Positions 16,120 through 24,055 of a stretch of 64,000 nt of DNA are shown here, in pieces. The stretch spans positions 1,612,001 through 1,676,000 of the forward strand of contig NZ_WBXN01000004.1 of assembly GCF_008973465.1 (NCBI RefSeq), written 5' to 3'. The stretch comes from Streptomyces sp. SS1-1. Lineage in GTDB: Bacteria > Actinomycetota > Actinomycetes > Streptomycetales > Streptomycetaceae. The notes beneath the pieces were generated by a model. That model ran no database searches. It was given only the letters and a program-made list of their open reading frames with translations, and had not been told where the DNA came from. How positions within the stretch are numbered: the stretch's first letter is position 1; each line of letters opens with the position of its first letter. Made by a program: the position numbers and the translations under genes.

Positions 16120-16929
16120 ATGCCCGCACCCCGCACCGTTCTGCTCACCGGCGCCGCCGGCGGCCTCGGCACCCTGATGCGCGGGCTGCTCCCCGCGTAC
16201 GGCTACGACCTGCGGCTGCTCGACATGCGCCCCATCGAGGACGAGCCGGACGCGATCGTCGCCGACCTCGCCGACCGGGAGGCGCTGCGCGAGGCCGTAC
16301 GGGGCGTCGACGCGATCATCCACCTCGCCGGGATCTCCCTGGAGGCCCCGTTCGAGAAGATCCTGCGGGCGAACATCGAGGGCACCTACCACCTGTACGA
16401 GGCCGCCCGCGAGGAGGGCGTCGCACGGATCGTCTTCGCCTCCTCCAACCACGCCGTCGGCTTCACCCCCCGCCCGCAGGGCGACGACCCCCTGATCCCC
16501 GTCGACACCCCGCGCCGCCCGGACACCTTCTACGGCCTGTCCAAGTGCTTCGGCGAGGACCTGGCCCAGCTCTACTGGGACAAGTACGGCCTGGAGACGG
16601 TGTCCGTGCGCATCGGCTCCTGCTTCCCCGAGCCCACCAGCGTGCGCATGCTGTCGGTCTGGATGAGCCCCGCCGACGGGGCGCGGCTCTTCCACGCGGC
16701 CCTGACCGCGCCGGACGTCGGGCACACCGTCGTCCACGGCTCCTCCGCCAACACCCGCCTGTGGTGGGACCTCACCGGCGCCCGCGCCCTCGGCTACGAG
16801 CCGCGGGACGACTCCGAGCCGTACGCGGAGAAGCTGATCGCCGAGCAGGGCGAGCTCGACCCGGGGAACATCGCGCACGCCTACCTGGGCGGCCACTTCG
16901 TGAGCGACCCGCCGATCTGGCCGTACTGA
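16120..16929 (+). CDS. udh: Uronate dehydrogenase-like NAD-dependent oxidoreductase
   Basis: This 269-residue protein is an extended short-chain dehydrogenase. The nucleotide-binding GAAGGLG is at residues 11-17 and the catalytic Y138-G-L-S-K142 is intact. Segments VRIGSCFPEP, RIVFASSNHAVGF and YGLSKCFGEDLAQ match the uronate dehydrogenase subgroup. The predicted reaction is oxidation of D-glucuronate or D-galacturonate to the aldarolactone with NAD+. AGGAG seven bases before the ATG at 16120 decides the start; an open frame from 16057 is less likely. It is divergent from kdgD, whose product acts later in the same route. An epimerase function is less likely given these motifs. Confidence 0.87.
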   Translation: MPAPRTVLLTGAAGGLGTLMRGLLPAYGYDLRLLDMRPIEDEPDAIVADLADREALREAVRGVDAIIHLAGISLEAPFEKILRANIEGTYHLYEAAREEGVARIVFASSNHAVGFTPRPQGDDPLIPVDTPRRPDTFYGLSKCFGEDLAQLYWDKYGLETVSVRIGSCFPEPTSVRMLSVWMSPADGARLFHAALTAPDVGHTVVHGSSANTRLWWDLTGARALGYEPRDDSEPYAEKLIAEQGELDPGNIAHAYLGGHFVSDPPIWPY

Positions 16930-17229
16930 CCGGAAAGCGTGGCCGGAAAACGGCGGGCGGGCACCGAACGGGCCCGCCCGCCGCCGCGTTCGGGCACCGG
17001 CCGCGCCCGATCCCACGCCGCCTCCCGCGTCCGCGCAGGTCCGAGACGGGCACACCACACCGTGAACGGGCACATACGGGCAGCATCGGGCGCGCAACAG
17101 AGCTGGTCAGGCCCGTACACCCGCTGTAGAACTTTCCCCCAGGGACGCCACCGGGCCCGAACGGGCACCGGCCGGACTCCTCCGGAGGCGAACGATCGGG
17201 ACAGTCAGCGGCGAAGGGCAAGGGTCGGC
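16930..17229. promoter_or_regulatory. Promoter region of the DeoR-ABC operon with repeated ACGGGCA motifs
   Basis: This 300-base non-coding stretch contains many copies of ACGGGCA or close variants: 16968 (ACGGGCC), 16990 (TCGGGCA), 17046, 17066, 17076, 17086 (TCGGGCG) and 17161. The four copies from 17046 to 17092 are spaced 20, 10 and 10 bp and so lie on one helix face. A plausible promoter, CTGGTC at 17103 and TAGAAC at 17127 with 18 bases between, follows directly. DeoR-family proteins often bind short direct repeats, so these are candidate operators for the regulator encoded next. Confidence 0.5.
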
Positions 17230-18000
17230 ATGAGCACGAGAACGGCCGAGGACCGCCAGCGCGAGATCGTGCTGGCCGCACGGCGCGACGGCTCCGTGGA
17301 CGTCACCGCGCTCGCCGCCGAGCTGGGCGTGGCCAAGGAGACCGTACGCCGGGACCTGCGGATCCTGGAGGACCACGGGCTGCTCCGTCGCACCCATGGC
17401 GGCGCCTACCCCGTGGAGAGCGCCGGCTTCGAGACGACGCTCGCCTTCCGCGCCACCAGCCATGTCCCCGAGAAGCGCCGGATCGCGGTCGCCGCGGCCG
17501 AGCTGCTCGGGGACGCCGAGACGGTCTTCGTCGACGAGGGCTTCACTCCGCAGCTCATCGCCGAGGCCCTGCCCGCCGACCGGCCGCTCACCGTGGTCAC
17601 CGCGTCCCTGCCGGTCGCCGGGTCCCTCGCCGGGGCCGAGCACGTCTCCGTGCTCCTGCTCGGCGGGCGGGTCCGGTCCGGCACCCTCGCCACGGTCGAC
17701 CACTGGACCACCAAGATGCTGGCCGGCTTCGTCATCGACCTGGCGTACATCGGCGCCAACGGCATCTCCCGCGAACACGGCCTCACCACGCCCGACCCGG
17801 CGGTCAGCGAGGTCAAGGCACAGGCCATCCGCGCCGCGCGCCGCACGGTCTTCGCGGGCGTGCACACCAAGTTCGGGGCGGTCAGCTTCTGCCGGTTCGC
17901 GGACATCGGCGCACTGGAGACGATCGTCACGAGCACCCTGCTCCCGTCCACCGAGGCCCACCGCTACGCGCTCATGGGGCCGCAGGTCATCCGCGTCTGA
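17230..18000 (+). CDS. DeoR/GlpR family transcriptional regulator
   Basis: This 256-residue protein has a DeoR-type N-terminal helix-turn-helix (VDVTALAAELGVAKETVRRD, residues about 18-37, followed by LRILEDHGLLRRTHGGAYP). The C-terminal sugar-phosphate-sensing domain includes VFVDEGFTPQLIAEAL, VLLLGGRVRSGTLATV, DLAYIGANGISREHGLTTPD and SEVKAQAIRAAR. AGGG lies upstream of the ATG at 17230. It precedes the ABC transporter and dehydrogenase genes on the same strand and probably regulates them in response to a phosphorylated sugar. The D-E-G in place of the usual D-x-G-T loop is a common family variant. Confidence 0.92.
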   Translation: MSTRTAEDRQREIVLAARRDGSVDVTALAAELGVAKETVRRDLRILEDHGLLRRTHGGAYPVESAGFETTLAFRATSHVPEKRRIAVAAAELLGDAETVFVDEGFTPQLIAEALPADRPLTVVTASLPVAGSLAGAEHVSVLLLGGRVRSGTLATVDHWTTKMLAGFVIDLAYIGANGISREHGLTTPDPAVSEVKAQAIRAARRTVFAGVHTKFGAVSFCRFADIGALETIVTSTLLPSTEAHRYALMGPQVIRV

Positions 18001-18096
18001 CGCACGACTCCCCACTCCCCACGGGGCGCCGCCGCACCTGCGGCCGCCCCATATCACCCCTATCTCCCCATACGTCCTCACGTCCAGGAGCGATCC

Positions 18097-19467
18097 ATGC
18101 GAACCCAGAGCCGACGACGGCCACCGCGAGCCACGCTCGCCGCGGCCGCCGCAGGGACGCTGCTCGCCCCGCTGCTCTCCGGCTGCTGGACCGGAGCGGG
18201 CGGGGCCGGCTCCGGGGGCGACGCCATCAACGTCCTGATGGTCAACAACCCCCAGATGACCGAGCTGCAGAAGCTCGCGCCGCGCTTCACCCGGGAGACC
18301 GGCATCAAGGTCAACTTCACCGTGCTCCCCGAGAACGACGTCCGCGACAAGATCAGCCAGGACTTCGCCAACCAGGCCGGTCAGTACGACGTCGCCACGC
18401 TCTCCAACTACGAGATACCCATCTACGCCCGCAACGGCTGGCTGAAGGAGATGGACTCCTACGTCGCCGGCGACCCCGGCTACGACGAGCAGGACGTCCT
18501 CAAGCCGATGCGCGAGTCCCTCACCGGCGACGACGGCAAACTCTACGGCCAGCCCTTCTACGGCGAGTCGTCCTTCCTGATGTACCGCAAGGACGTCTTC
18601 GAGAAGGCCGGCCTGACGATGCCGAAGCATCCCACCTGGCGGCAGGTGGCCGAGTTCGCGGAGAAGACGGACGGCGCCGAGCCGGGCATGAAGGGCATCT
18701 GCCTGCGCGGACTGCCGGGCTGGGGTGAGGTCATGGCCCCGCTGACGACCGTCGTCAACACCTTCGGCGGCACCTGGTTCGACAAGGACTGGAAGGCGCG
18801 GCTGGACTCCCCCGAGTGGAAGAAGGCGACGAAGTTCTATGTCGACCTGGTGCGTGAGCACGGCGAGTCCGGCGCCGCCCAGTCCGGCTTCGCCGAGTGC
18901 CTGAACAACATGACCCAGGGCAAGGTCGCCATGTGGTACGACGCCACCTCGGCGGCCGGTTCCCTGGAGGCGGCCAAGTCCCCGGTCAAGGGGAAGGTCG
19001 GCTACGCCCCGGCGCCCGTCGAGAAGACCGAGTCCGCCGGCTGGCTCTACACCTGGGCGTGGGGCATCCAGGACGCCTCCCGCAACCCCGACAAGGCCTG
19101 GAAGTTCGTCTCCTGGGCGTCGGGCAAGCGCTACGAGCAGCTCGTCGGCGACGAGTTCGGCTGGTCCAACATCCCGGCCGGCAAGCGCGCCTCCACCTAC
19201 GCCAACCCGGACTACCGCGCGGAGGCGGCCGCCTTCCAGGAGATGACGAAGGAGTCCATCGAGGGCGCCCGGCCGAAGAACCCGGGGGTGCAGCCGCGGC
19301 CCGCGCCCGGCATCCAGTTCGTCGGCATCCCCGAGTTCACCGACCTCGGCACCAAGGTCTCCCAGGAGATCAGCGCGGCCATCGCCGGACGCCAGTCCGT
19401 CGAGTCGGCCCTGAGGAAGTCCCAGCAGCTCGCCGAGAAGATCTCCGAGGAGTACGAGGGGCGATGA
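18097..19467 (+). CDS. Sugar/polyol ABC transporter substrate-binding lipoprotein
   Basis: This 456-residue protein begins with an arginine-rich signal peptide and the lipobox LLSGC, with the lipid-modified cysteine at residue 30. The mature part matches extracellular solute-binding family 1, with QDFANQAGQYDVATLSNYEIP, YGQPFYGESSFLMYRKD and GKVAMWYDATSAAGS. The similarity pattern and the linked zinc dehydrogenase suggest a sorbitol/mannitol-like polyol ligand. It is the first transporter gene, and its stop overlaps the first permease start (ATGA). It is anchored on the outer face of the membrane. The exact ligand is inferred from context. Confidence 0.92.
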   Translation: MRTQSRRRPPRATLAAAAAGTLLAPLLSGCWTGAGGAGSGGDAINVLMVNNPQMTELQKLAPRFTRETGIKVNFTVLPENDVRDKISQDFANQAGQYDVATLSNYEIPIYARNGWLKEMDSYVAGDPGYDEQDVLKPMRESLTGDDGKLYGQPFYGESSFLMYRKDVFEKAGLTMPKHPTWRQVAEFAEKTDGAEPGMKGICLRGLPGWGEVMAPLTTVVNTFGGTWFDKDWKARLDSPEWKKATKFYVDLVREHGESGAAQSGFAECLNNMTQGKVAMWYDATSAAGSLEAAKSPVKGKVGYAPAPVEKTESAGWLYTWAWGIQDASRNPDKAWKFVSWASGKRYEQLVGDEFGWSNIPAGKRASTYANPDYRAEAAAFQEMTKESIEGARPKNPGVQPRPAPGIQFVGIPEFTDLGTKVSQEISAAIAGRQSVESALRKSQQLAEKISEEYEGR

Positions 19468-20402
19468 CAGCGACCACCACGGCCCCCGTGGCCACGCCAT
19501 CCGTACGCACCACCCGTCCGCCCTCCGCGCGGCTGCGCAACTGGGCGACCAGGGCCCCGCTGCTGCCCGCGCTGATCTTCATGATCGTGGTGACCCAGCT
19601 GCCGTTCGTGGCGACGCTGGTCATCTCGTTCTTCGACTGGAACTCCCTCTACCCGGACGCCCGGCACTTCGCCGGACTGGAGAACTACCAGGAGGTCCTC
19701 ACCGACGCCGACCTGCGCCACTCGGTGTGGACGACCGTGCTGCTGACGGTCGCGGTCGTGCTGGCCAGCCTCGTCCTCGGCCTCGCGCTCGCCCTGCTGC
19801 TCGACCGCCGCTTCAAGGGCCGCGGAGTGGTCCGCACCCTGCTGATCGCCCCGTTCCTGGTCGTGCCCGTCGCCGCCGCGCTGCTCTGGAAGCATGTGCT
19901 CTACAACCCTGAATACGGTCTGTTCAATGGGCTCTTGCACTATGTGGGCGGCCCACAGCCGGACTGGATCTCCAACACCCCGCTGCTCGCGGTGGAGGCA
20001 TCCCTGGTCTGGCAGTGGACACCGTTCATGATGCTGATCCTGCTGGCCGGCCTGCAGAGCCGCGACCACGAGCAGATCGAGGCGGCCCGCGTCGACGGCG
20101 CGAGCGACTGGCAGATCTTCCGCCACCTGACGCTGCCGCATCTGCGCCGCTACCTCGAACTCGGCGCCCTGCTCGGCTCAATCTACATCGTGCAGAACTT
20201 CGACGCGGTCTTCACGATCACGTCCGGCGGCCTGGGCACCGCCAACCTGCCCTACACCGTCTACCAGAGCTTCTACCAGGCGCACGAGAACGGCCTCGCC
20301 TCGGCCGCCGGCGTCCTGGTGGTCATCGGCTCGATCATCATCGCCACCTTCGCGCTGCGCGTGGTGTCGTCCCTGTTCCGCGAGGAGGTGTCGCGCGCAT
20401 GA
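19464..20402 (+). CDS. Sugar/polyol ABC transporter permease, MalF-like
   Basis: This 312-residue membrane protein has six hydrophobic segments. The ATPase-contacting EAA loop EQIEAARVDGASDWQIFRHL lies at about residues 211-230. It forms the transmembrane channel with the next gene product. Its start overlaps the lipoprotein stop and its stop overlaps the second permease start, so all three are translated in coupled fashion. No ATPase is encoded in the cluster; Streptomyces sugar importers commonly share a single MsiK ATPase encoded elsewhere, which may apply here. Confidence 0.93.
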   Translation: MTATTTAPVATPSVRTTRPPSARLRNWATRAPLLPALIFMIVVTQLPFVATLVISFFDWNSLYPDARHFAGLENYQEVLTDADLRHSVWTTVLLTVAVVLASLVLGLALALLLDRRFKGRGVVRTLLIAPFLVVPVAAALLWKHVLYNPEYGLFNGLLHYVGGPQPDWISNTPLLAVEASLVWQWTPFMMLILLAGLQSRDHEQIEAARVDGASDWQIFRHLTLPHLRRYLELGALLGSIYIVQNFDAVFTITSGGLGTANLPYTVYQSFYQAHENGLASAAGVLVVIGSIIIATFALRVVSSLFREEVSRA

Positions 20403-21247
20403 GCGCCGTGGCCGTACGACGTCCCAGCCGCCGCAAGGGAACGGGCCTCGGCCTGGTGGCCTGGCTGCTCGGGATCGTGTTCTTCCTGCCCATCGCCTGG
20501 ATGGCGCTGACGTCCTTCCACTCCGAGCAGGACGCGGCGACCAACCCGCCGTCCTTCGCCGCGTCGCTGACGCTGGACGGCTACCGGGAGTTCTTCGGCG
20601 CGGGCGGCGGTGCGAGCCCCTGGCCGGCACTGATCAACTCGGCGGTGGCGTCACTCGTCTCCACCCTGTTCGTCCTGGTCCTGGCCCTCCCGGCGGCCTA
20701 CGCCCTGTCGATCCGCCGGGTGAGGAAGTGGACGGACGTCCTGTTCTTCTTCCTGTCGACGAAGATGCTGCCGGCCGTGGCGGGCCTGCTGCCGCTGTAC
20801 CTGTTCGCGAAGAACACCGGCATGCTCGACAACATCTGGCTGCTGGTCGTCCTCTACACCTCCATGAACCTGCCGATCGCGGTGTGGATGATGCAGTCCT
20901 TCCTCGCCGAGATCCCCGTCGCCGTGATCGAGGCGGCCCGGGTGGACGGGGCGCAGCTGCCGACGGTCCTCACCCGCGTGGTGGCCCCGATCGCCCTGCC
21001 GGGCATCGCCGCGACGGCTCTGATCTGCTTCATCTTCAGCTGGAACGAACTGCTCTTCGCCCGGGTGCTGACCGGCGTCGTCGCCGAGACCGCGCCCGTG
21101 TTCCTGACCGGCTTCATCACCAGCCAGGGCCTGTTCCTGGCCAAGGTGTGCGCCGCGTCGCTCGTCATCTCCCTGCCGGTGCTCGCCGCGGGGTTCGCCG
21201 CCCAGGACAAGCTGGTCCAGGGCCTGTCGTTGGGAGCCGTGAAATGA
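20399..21247 (+). CDS. Sugar/polyol ABC transporter permease, MalG-like
   Basis: This 282-residue protein has six predicted membrane helices. The EAA loop VIEAARVDGAQLPTVLTRVV occurs in the C-terminal half, followed by the family ending FAAQDKLVQGLSLGAVK. It is the second permease of the importer, overlapping its neighbours by four bases on each side. Length and topology are normal for the MalG group. Confidence 0.93.
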   Translation: MSAVAVRRPSRRKGTGLGLVAWLLGIVFFLPIAWMALTSFHSEQDAATNPPSFAASLTLDGYREFFGAGGGASPWPALINSAVASLVSTLFVLVLALPAAYALSIRRVRKWTDVLFFFLSTKMLPAVAGLLPLYLFAKNTGMLDNIWLLVVLYTSMNLPIAVWMMQSFLAEIPVAVIEAARVDGAQLPTVLTRVVAPIALPGIAATALICFIFSWNELLFARVLTGVVAETAPVFLTGFITSQGLFLAKVCAASLVISLPVLAAGFAAQDKLVQGLSLGAVK

Positions 21248-22233
21248 AGGCCGCCGTCATCGAGTCCGTGGGCAAGGCCGTCGTCGCCGAGGTCCCCGAC
21301 CCGACGCCCGGCCCGCGCGAGGTCGTCGTCGAGGTCGCCGCGTGCGGCCTGTGCGGCACCGATCTGCACATCCTCCAGGGCGAGTTCGCGCCGAAGCTGC
21401 CGATCGTGCCGGGGCACGAGTTCGCGGGCGAGGTCGTCGGCGTCGGCACCGGGGTCACGGAGCTGTCCGTGGGCGACCGGGTGGCCGTCGACCCGTCCCT
21501 GTACTGCCACGAGTGCCGCTACTGCCGCACCGGGCACAACAACCTGTGCGAGCGGTGGGCGGCGATCGGCGTCACCACGGCGGGCGGCGCCGCACAGTAC
21601 GCGGTCGCCCCGGTGGCGAACTGCGTGAAGCTCCCCGAACACGTCCGCACCCAGGACGCGGCCCTCATCGAGCCGCTGTCCTGCGCGGTACGCGGCTACG
21701 ACGTCCTCCAGTCCCGCCTCGGCGCCCACGTCCTGATCTACGGCTCCGGCACGATGGGCCTGATGATGCTGGAGCTGGCCAAGCGGACCGGTGCGGCGAG
21801 CGTCGACATGGTGGACCTCAACCCGGCGCGCCTGGAGACCGCCCGCCGCCTCGGCGTCTCCGCGTCCGCGGCCACCCCCGACGAACTTGACCGGCCGCAG
21901 GGCTGGGACCTGGTGATCGACGCGACGGGCAACGCGGCGGCGATCCAGGACGGCCTCGGCCGCGTCGCCAAGGCGGGCACGTTCCTCCAGTTCGGGGTCG
22001 CCGACTACGCGACCCGGGTGGAGATCGACCCGTACCGGATCTACAACCAGGAGATCACCATCACGGGCTCCATGGCGGTCCTGCACAGCTACGAACGCGC
22101 GGCGGAACTCTTCGCCAACGGTGTCCTCGACCCGGACGTCTTCATCAGCGACCGCCTCCCGCTGGACCGGTACCCCCAGGCCCTGGACCAGTTCGCGTCG
22201 GGAGTGGGCCGCAAGATCGTGGTGGTGCCGTAG
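21244..22233 (+). CDS. Zinc-dependent polyol/alcohol dehydrogenase
   Basis: This 329-residue medium-chain dehydrogenase has the catalytic zinc ligands Cys37 (in CGLCGTDLH) and the GHE at residues 57-59. The structural zinc cysteines C88, C91, C94 and C102 are all intact. The Rossmann part shows VLIYGSGTMGLMMLELAKR, and DMVDLNPARLE suggests NAD+ preference through the acidic residue after the second strand. It overlaps the second permease gene and probably oxidises the imported sugar alcohol to a keto sugar in the cytoplasm. A threonine-dehydrogenase-like role is less likely. A strong terminator follows. Confidence 0.92.
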   Translation: MKAAVIESVGKAVVAEVPDPTPGPREVVVEVAACGLCGTDLHILQGEFAPKLPIVPGHEFAGEVVGVGTGVTELSVGDRVAVDPSLYCHECRYCRTGHNNLCERWAAIGVTTAGGAAQYAVAPVANCVKLPEHVRTQDAALIEPLSCAVRGYDVLQSRLGAHVLIYGSGTMGLMMLELAKRTGAASVDMVDLNPARLETARRLGVSASAATPDELDRPQGWDLVIDATGNAAAIQDGLGRVAKAGTFLQFGVADYATRVEIDPYRIYNQEITITGSMAVLHSYERAAELFANGVLDPDVFISDRLPLDRYPQALDQFASGVGRKIVVVP

Positions 22234-22241
22234 CAGCTCGT

Positions 22242-22280
22242 CGCACGCCGGACGCGCTGATTCCAGCCGTCCGGCGTGCG
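22242..22280 (+). terminator. Hairpin terminator after the polyol operon
   Basis: A perfect 13-bp stem, CGCACGCCGGACG with its complement, flanks a 13-base loop nine bases after the dehydrogenase stop. The distal arm and the following bases resemble the interspersed repeat at 22584, so the terminator may derive from a repeat copy. Confidence 0.8.
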
Positions 22281-22336
22281 CGGACGAGGGCGAAAACCCT
22301 TAGGAGCCCGCGCCCCCGCTCCCGTACCATCCCGGC

Positions 22337-22558
22337 ATGGCCAGACCGAGCGGCTTCGCGTACGACGCCCACCCCGACGGAACCGTCCACATCACCCACC
22401 ACGGCCGCCGCGCCACCATCCTGCGGGGCGACCGCGCCGCCCGCTTCCTCGGCGAGGTCACCACCTCCGACCCACAACTCGTCATGGCCCGCTGGACCGG
22501 CAACTACCGCCACGGCAACGAGCGCACCGCGCGATCCCACCCCCGCAACCAGCACTGA
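22337..22558 (+). CDS. Small basic hypothetical protein
   Basis: This is a 73-residue protein, MARPSGFAYDAHPDGTVHIT followed by HHGRRATILRGDRAARFL and a histidine- and arginine-rich tail. Codon use is Streptomyces-like, and the protein has a coherent beta-rich first half. No domain is recognised. It lies between a terminator and an interspersed repeat, so it is probably transcribed alone. It could be a small nucleic-acid-binding protein because of its charge, but there is no direct support. Confidence 0.6.
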   Translation: MARPSGFAYDAHPDGTVHITHHGRRATILRGDRAARFLGEVTTSDPQLVMARWTGNYRHGNERTARSHPRNQH

Positions 22559-22583
22559 CCCCCGTACCGCCGCCGCTCGCCAC

Positions 22584-22690
22584 CAGCCTGTCCGGCGTTT
22601 GAGGACGAGGCCCGTCCAGGACCGACGCGGGGGTCCGGGGGGGGCGGCAGCCCCCGGGGACGGGAAGGTCAGGGGCGGCGGGGGCGAGGA
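22584..22690. repeat. Interspersed GC-rich intergenic repeat
   Basis: The segment starting CAGCCTGTCCGGCGTTTGAG and containing a hairpin-forming run around GGGGGTCCGGGGG and GCAGCCCCCGGGG resembles a short element scattered between genes in many Streptomyces chromosomes. A shorter related copy is visible at 22265-22293. The element is non-coding; its role may be as a terminator or chromosome-folding site, but this is not established. Confidence 0.6.
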
Positions 22691-22759
22691 AAGCCGGCGG
22701 AGCCCACCGTTCGGCCCTGGGTAAGGGAACGGTAAAAGAGCCTCGCTCGTTGACCCGGC

Positions 22760-23980
22760 ATGACAGCTATGACCCCCGGCTCGAACATCCCTCTCCCCAC
22801 CGCGCGCGTGACGGTGGACGTCGCCGCCCCGGTGCGGCTCGACGTATCGGGCCTGCTGCTCACCGCCGACGGCAAGGTGCGCTCCGACGACGACTTCATC
22901 TTCTACAACCAGCCGGCCGGCCCCGGCGTGACCTACCGCTCCGGCGGCGGCACGGCCCCGGACTCGATCACGGTCGACACCTCGGCCGTACCTCCCGGCA
23001 TCGAGAAGATCGTCGTCACGGCCAGCCCGGACGCGGCCGGCCAGACCTTCCGGGGCATCGAGCCCACGGCCACCCTCCGCGGCGCCGACGACCAGGCCGT
23101 CCTCGCCACCTTCACTCCCCCTCAGCTCGGCGACGAGACCGCGCTGGTGGTCATGGAGATCTACCTGCGCAACGGGCAGTGGAAGGCCCGCGCGGTCGGC
23201 CAGGGCTACGCGAACGGCCTGGCGGGCATCGCCACCGACTTCGGCGTCACCGTGGAGGAGCCGGCCCCGGCCGCCGCCCCCGCGACCCCCGTCACCCCGC
23301 CGCAGCCCGTGACCCCGCCCGCCCCGCCGGCCCCGCCCCTGACCGCCCCGGCCGCTCCCCCGGTCCCCCCGGCGCCGCCCGCCCCGCCCGCGCCCGGCAC
23401 CGGGAAGATCAACCTCGACAAGGGCCGCGTCAGCCTCCAGAAGAACCAGACCGTCTCCCTGATGAAGGGCGGCCAGCCCCTCCTCAGCCAGGTCAAGATG
23501 GGCCTCGGCTGGGAGCCGGCGTACCGCGGCAAGGACATCGACCTCGACGCCTCCGTGATCGCCTACGGCCCCCAGCGCAACCACGTCGACAGCTGCTACT
23601 TCGGCAAGCTGCAGATCGTGAACGGCGCCATCCGTCACTCCGGTGACAACCTCACGGGCGAGGGCGCCGGGGACGACGAGACCATCACCGTCGACCTGGG
23701 GCGCATCCCCATGGACGTCACCGGTCTGGTCTTCACGGTCAACTCGTTCTCCGGCCAGAAGTTCACCGAGGTCGCCAAGGCGTACTGCCGGCTGATCGAC
23801 GCCCTGACCGGAGAGGAGCTGGTCCGCTTCGACCTCACCGGCGCCGAGCCGCAGACCGGCGTGATGATGGCCAAGCTCATCCGTCAGTTCTCCGGCGAGT
23901 GGGAGATGACGGCCATGGGCGACTTCGTGAAGTCCCGCACGGTCCGCGGCATGGTCAAGCCCGCCGCGCAGGCGCTGTAG
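22760..23980 (+). CDS. Tandem TerD-domain protein with proline-rich linker
   Basis: This 406-residue protein has two TerD-like beta-sandwich domains. The first is at about residues 15-165, the second at about 218-400, joined by an Ala/Pro-rich linker at 168-215. The second domain keeps the Ca2+-binding pattern LGWEPAYRGKDIDLDASVIA and ends LIRQFSGEWEMTAMGDFV. The first has a degenerate site beginning RSDDDFIFYNQP, the region normally found in the middle of TerD. TerD proteins are linked to stress and membrane-associated complexes. No other ter genes are nearby. The start may be 22760 or the ATG at 22769; neither has a strong ribosome binding site. Confidence 0.88.
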   Translation: MTAMTPGSNIPLPTARVTVDVAAPVRLDVSGLLLTADGKVRSDDDFIFYNQPAGPGVTYRSGGGTAPDSITVDTSAVPPGIEKIVVTASPDAAGQTFRGIEPTATLRGADDQAVLATFTPPQLGDETALVVMEIYLRNGQWKARAVGQGYANGLAGIATDFGVTVEEPAPAAAPATPVTPPQPVTPPAPPAPPLTAPAAPPVPPAPPAPPAPGTGKINLDKGRVSLQKNQTVSLMKGGQPLLSQVKMGLGWEPAYRGKDIDLDASVIAYGPQRNHVDSCYFGKLQIVNGAIRHSGDNLTGEGAGDDETITVDLGRIPMDVTGLVFTVNSFSGQKFTEVAKAYCRLIDALTGEELVRFDLTGAEPQTGVMMAKLIRQFSGEWEMTAMGDFVKSRTVRGMVKPAAQAL

Positions 23981-23994
23981 CGGGAGGCAGGCCG

Positions 23995-24027
23995 GTGGGG
24001 CGCTCCCCGCGTCCGGGAGCGCCCCAC
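23995..24027. terminator. Bidirectional terminator between TerD and ACC deaminase genes
   Basis: A perfect 13-bp inverted repeat with a seven-base loop lies between the convergent stops at 23980 and 24056, so it can serve both genes. Confidence 0.8.
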
Positions 24028-24055
24028 CCACAGCGGCCCCTCTGCTGCAGCGCGC

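Noticed and set aside
17107..19500. A 797-codon minus-strand open frame
   Set aside because: It lies antisense to the DeoR and substrate-binding protein genes, has low-complexity composition and no recognisable domain.
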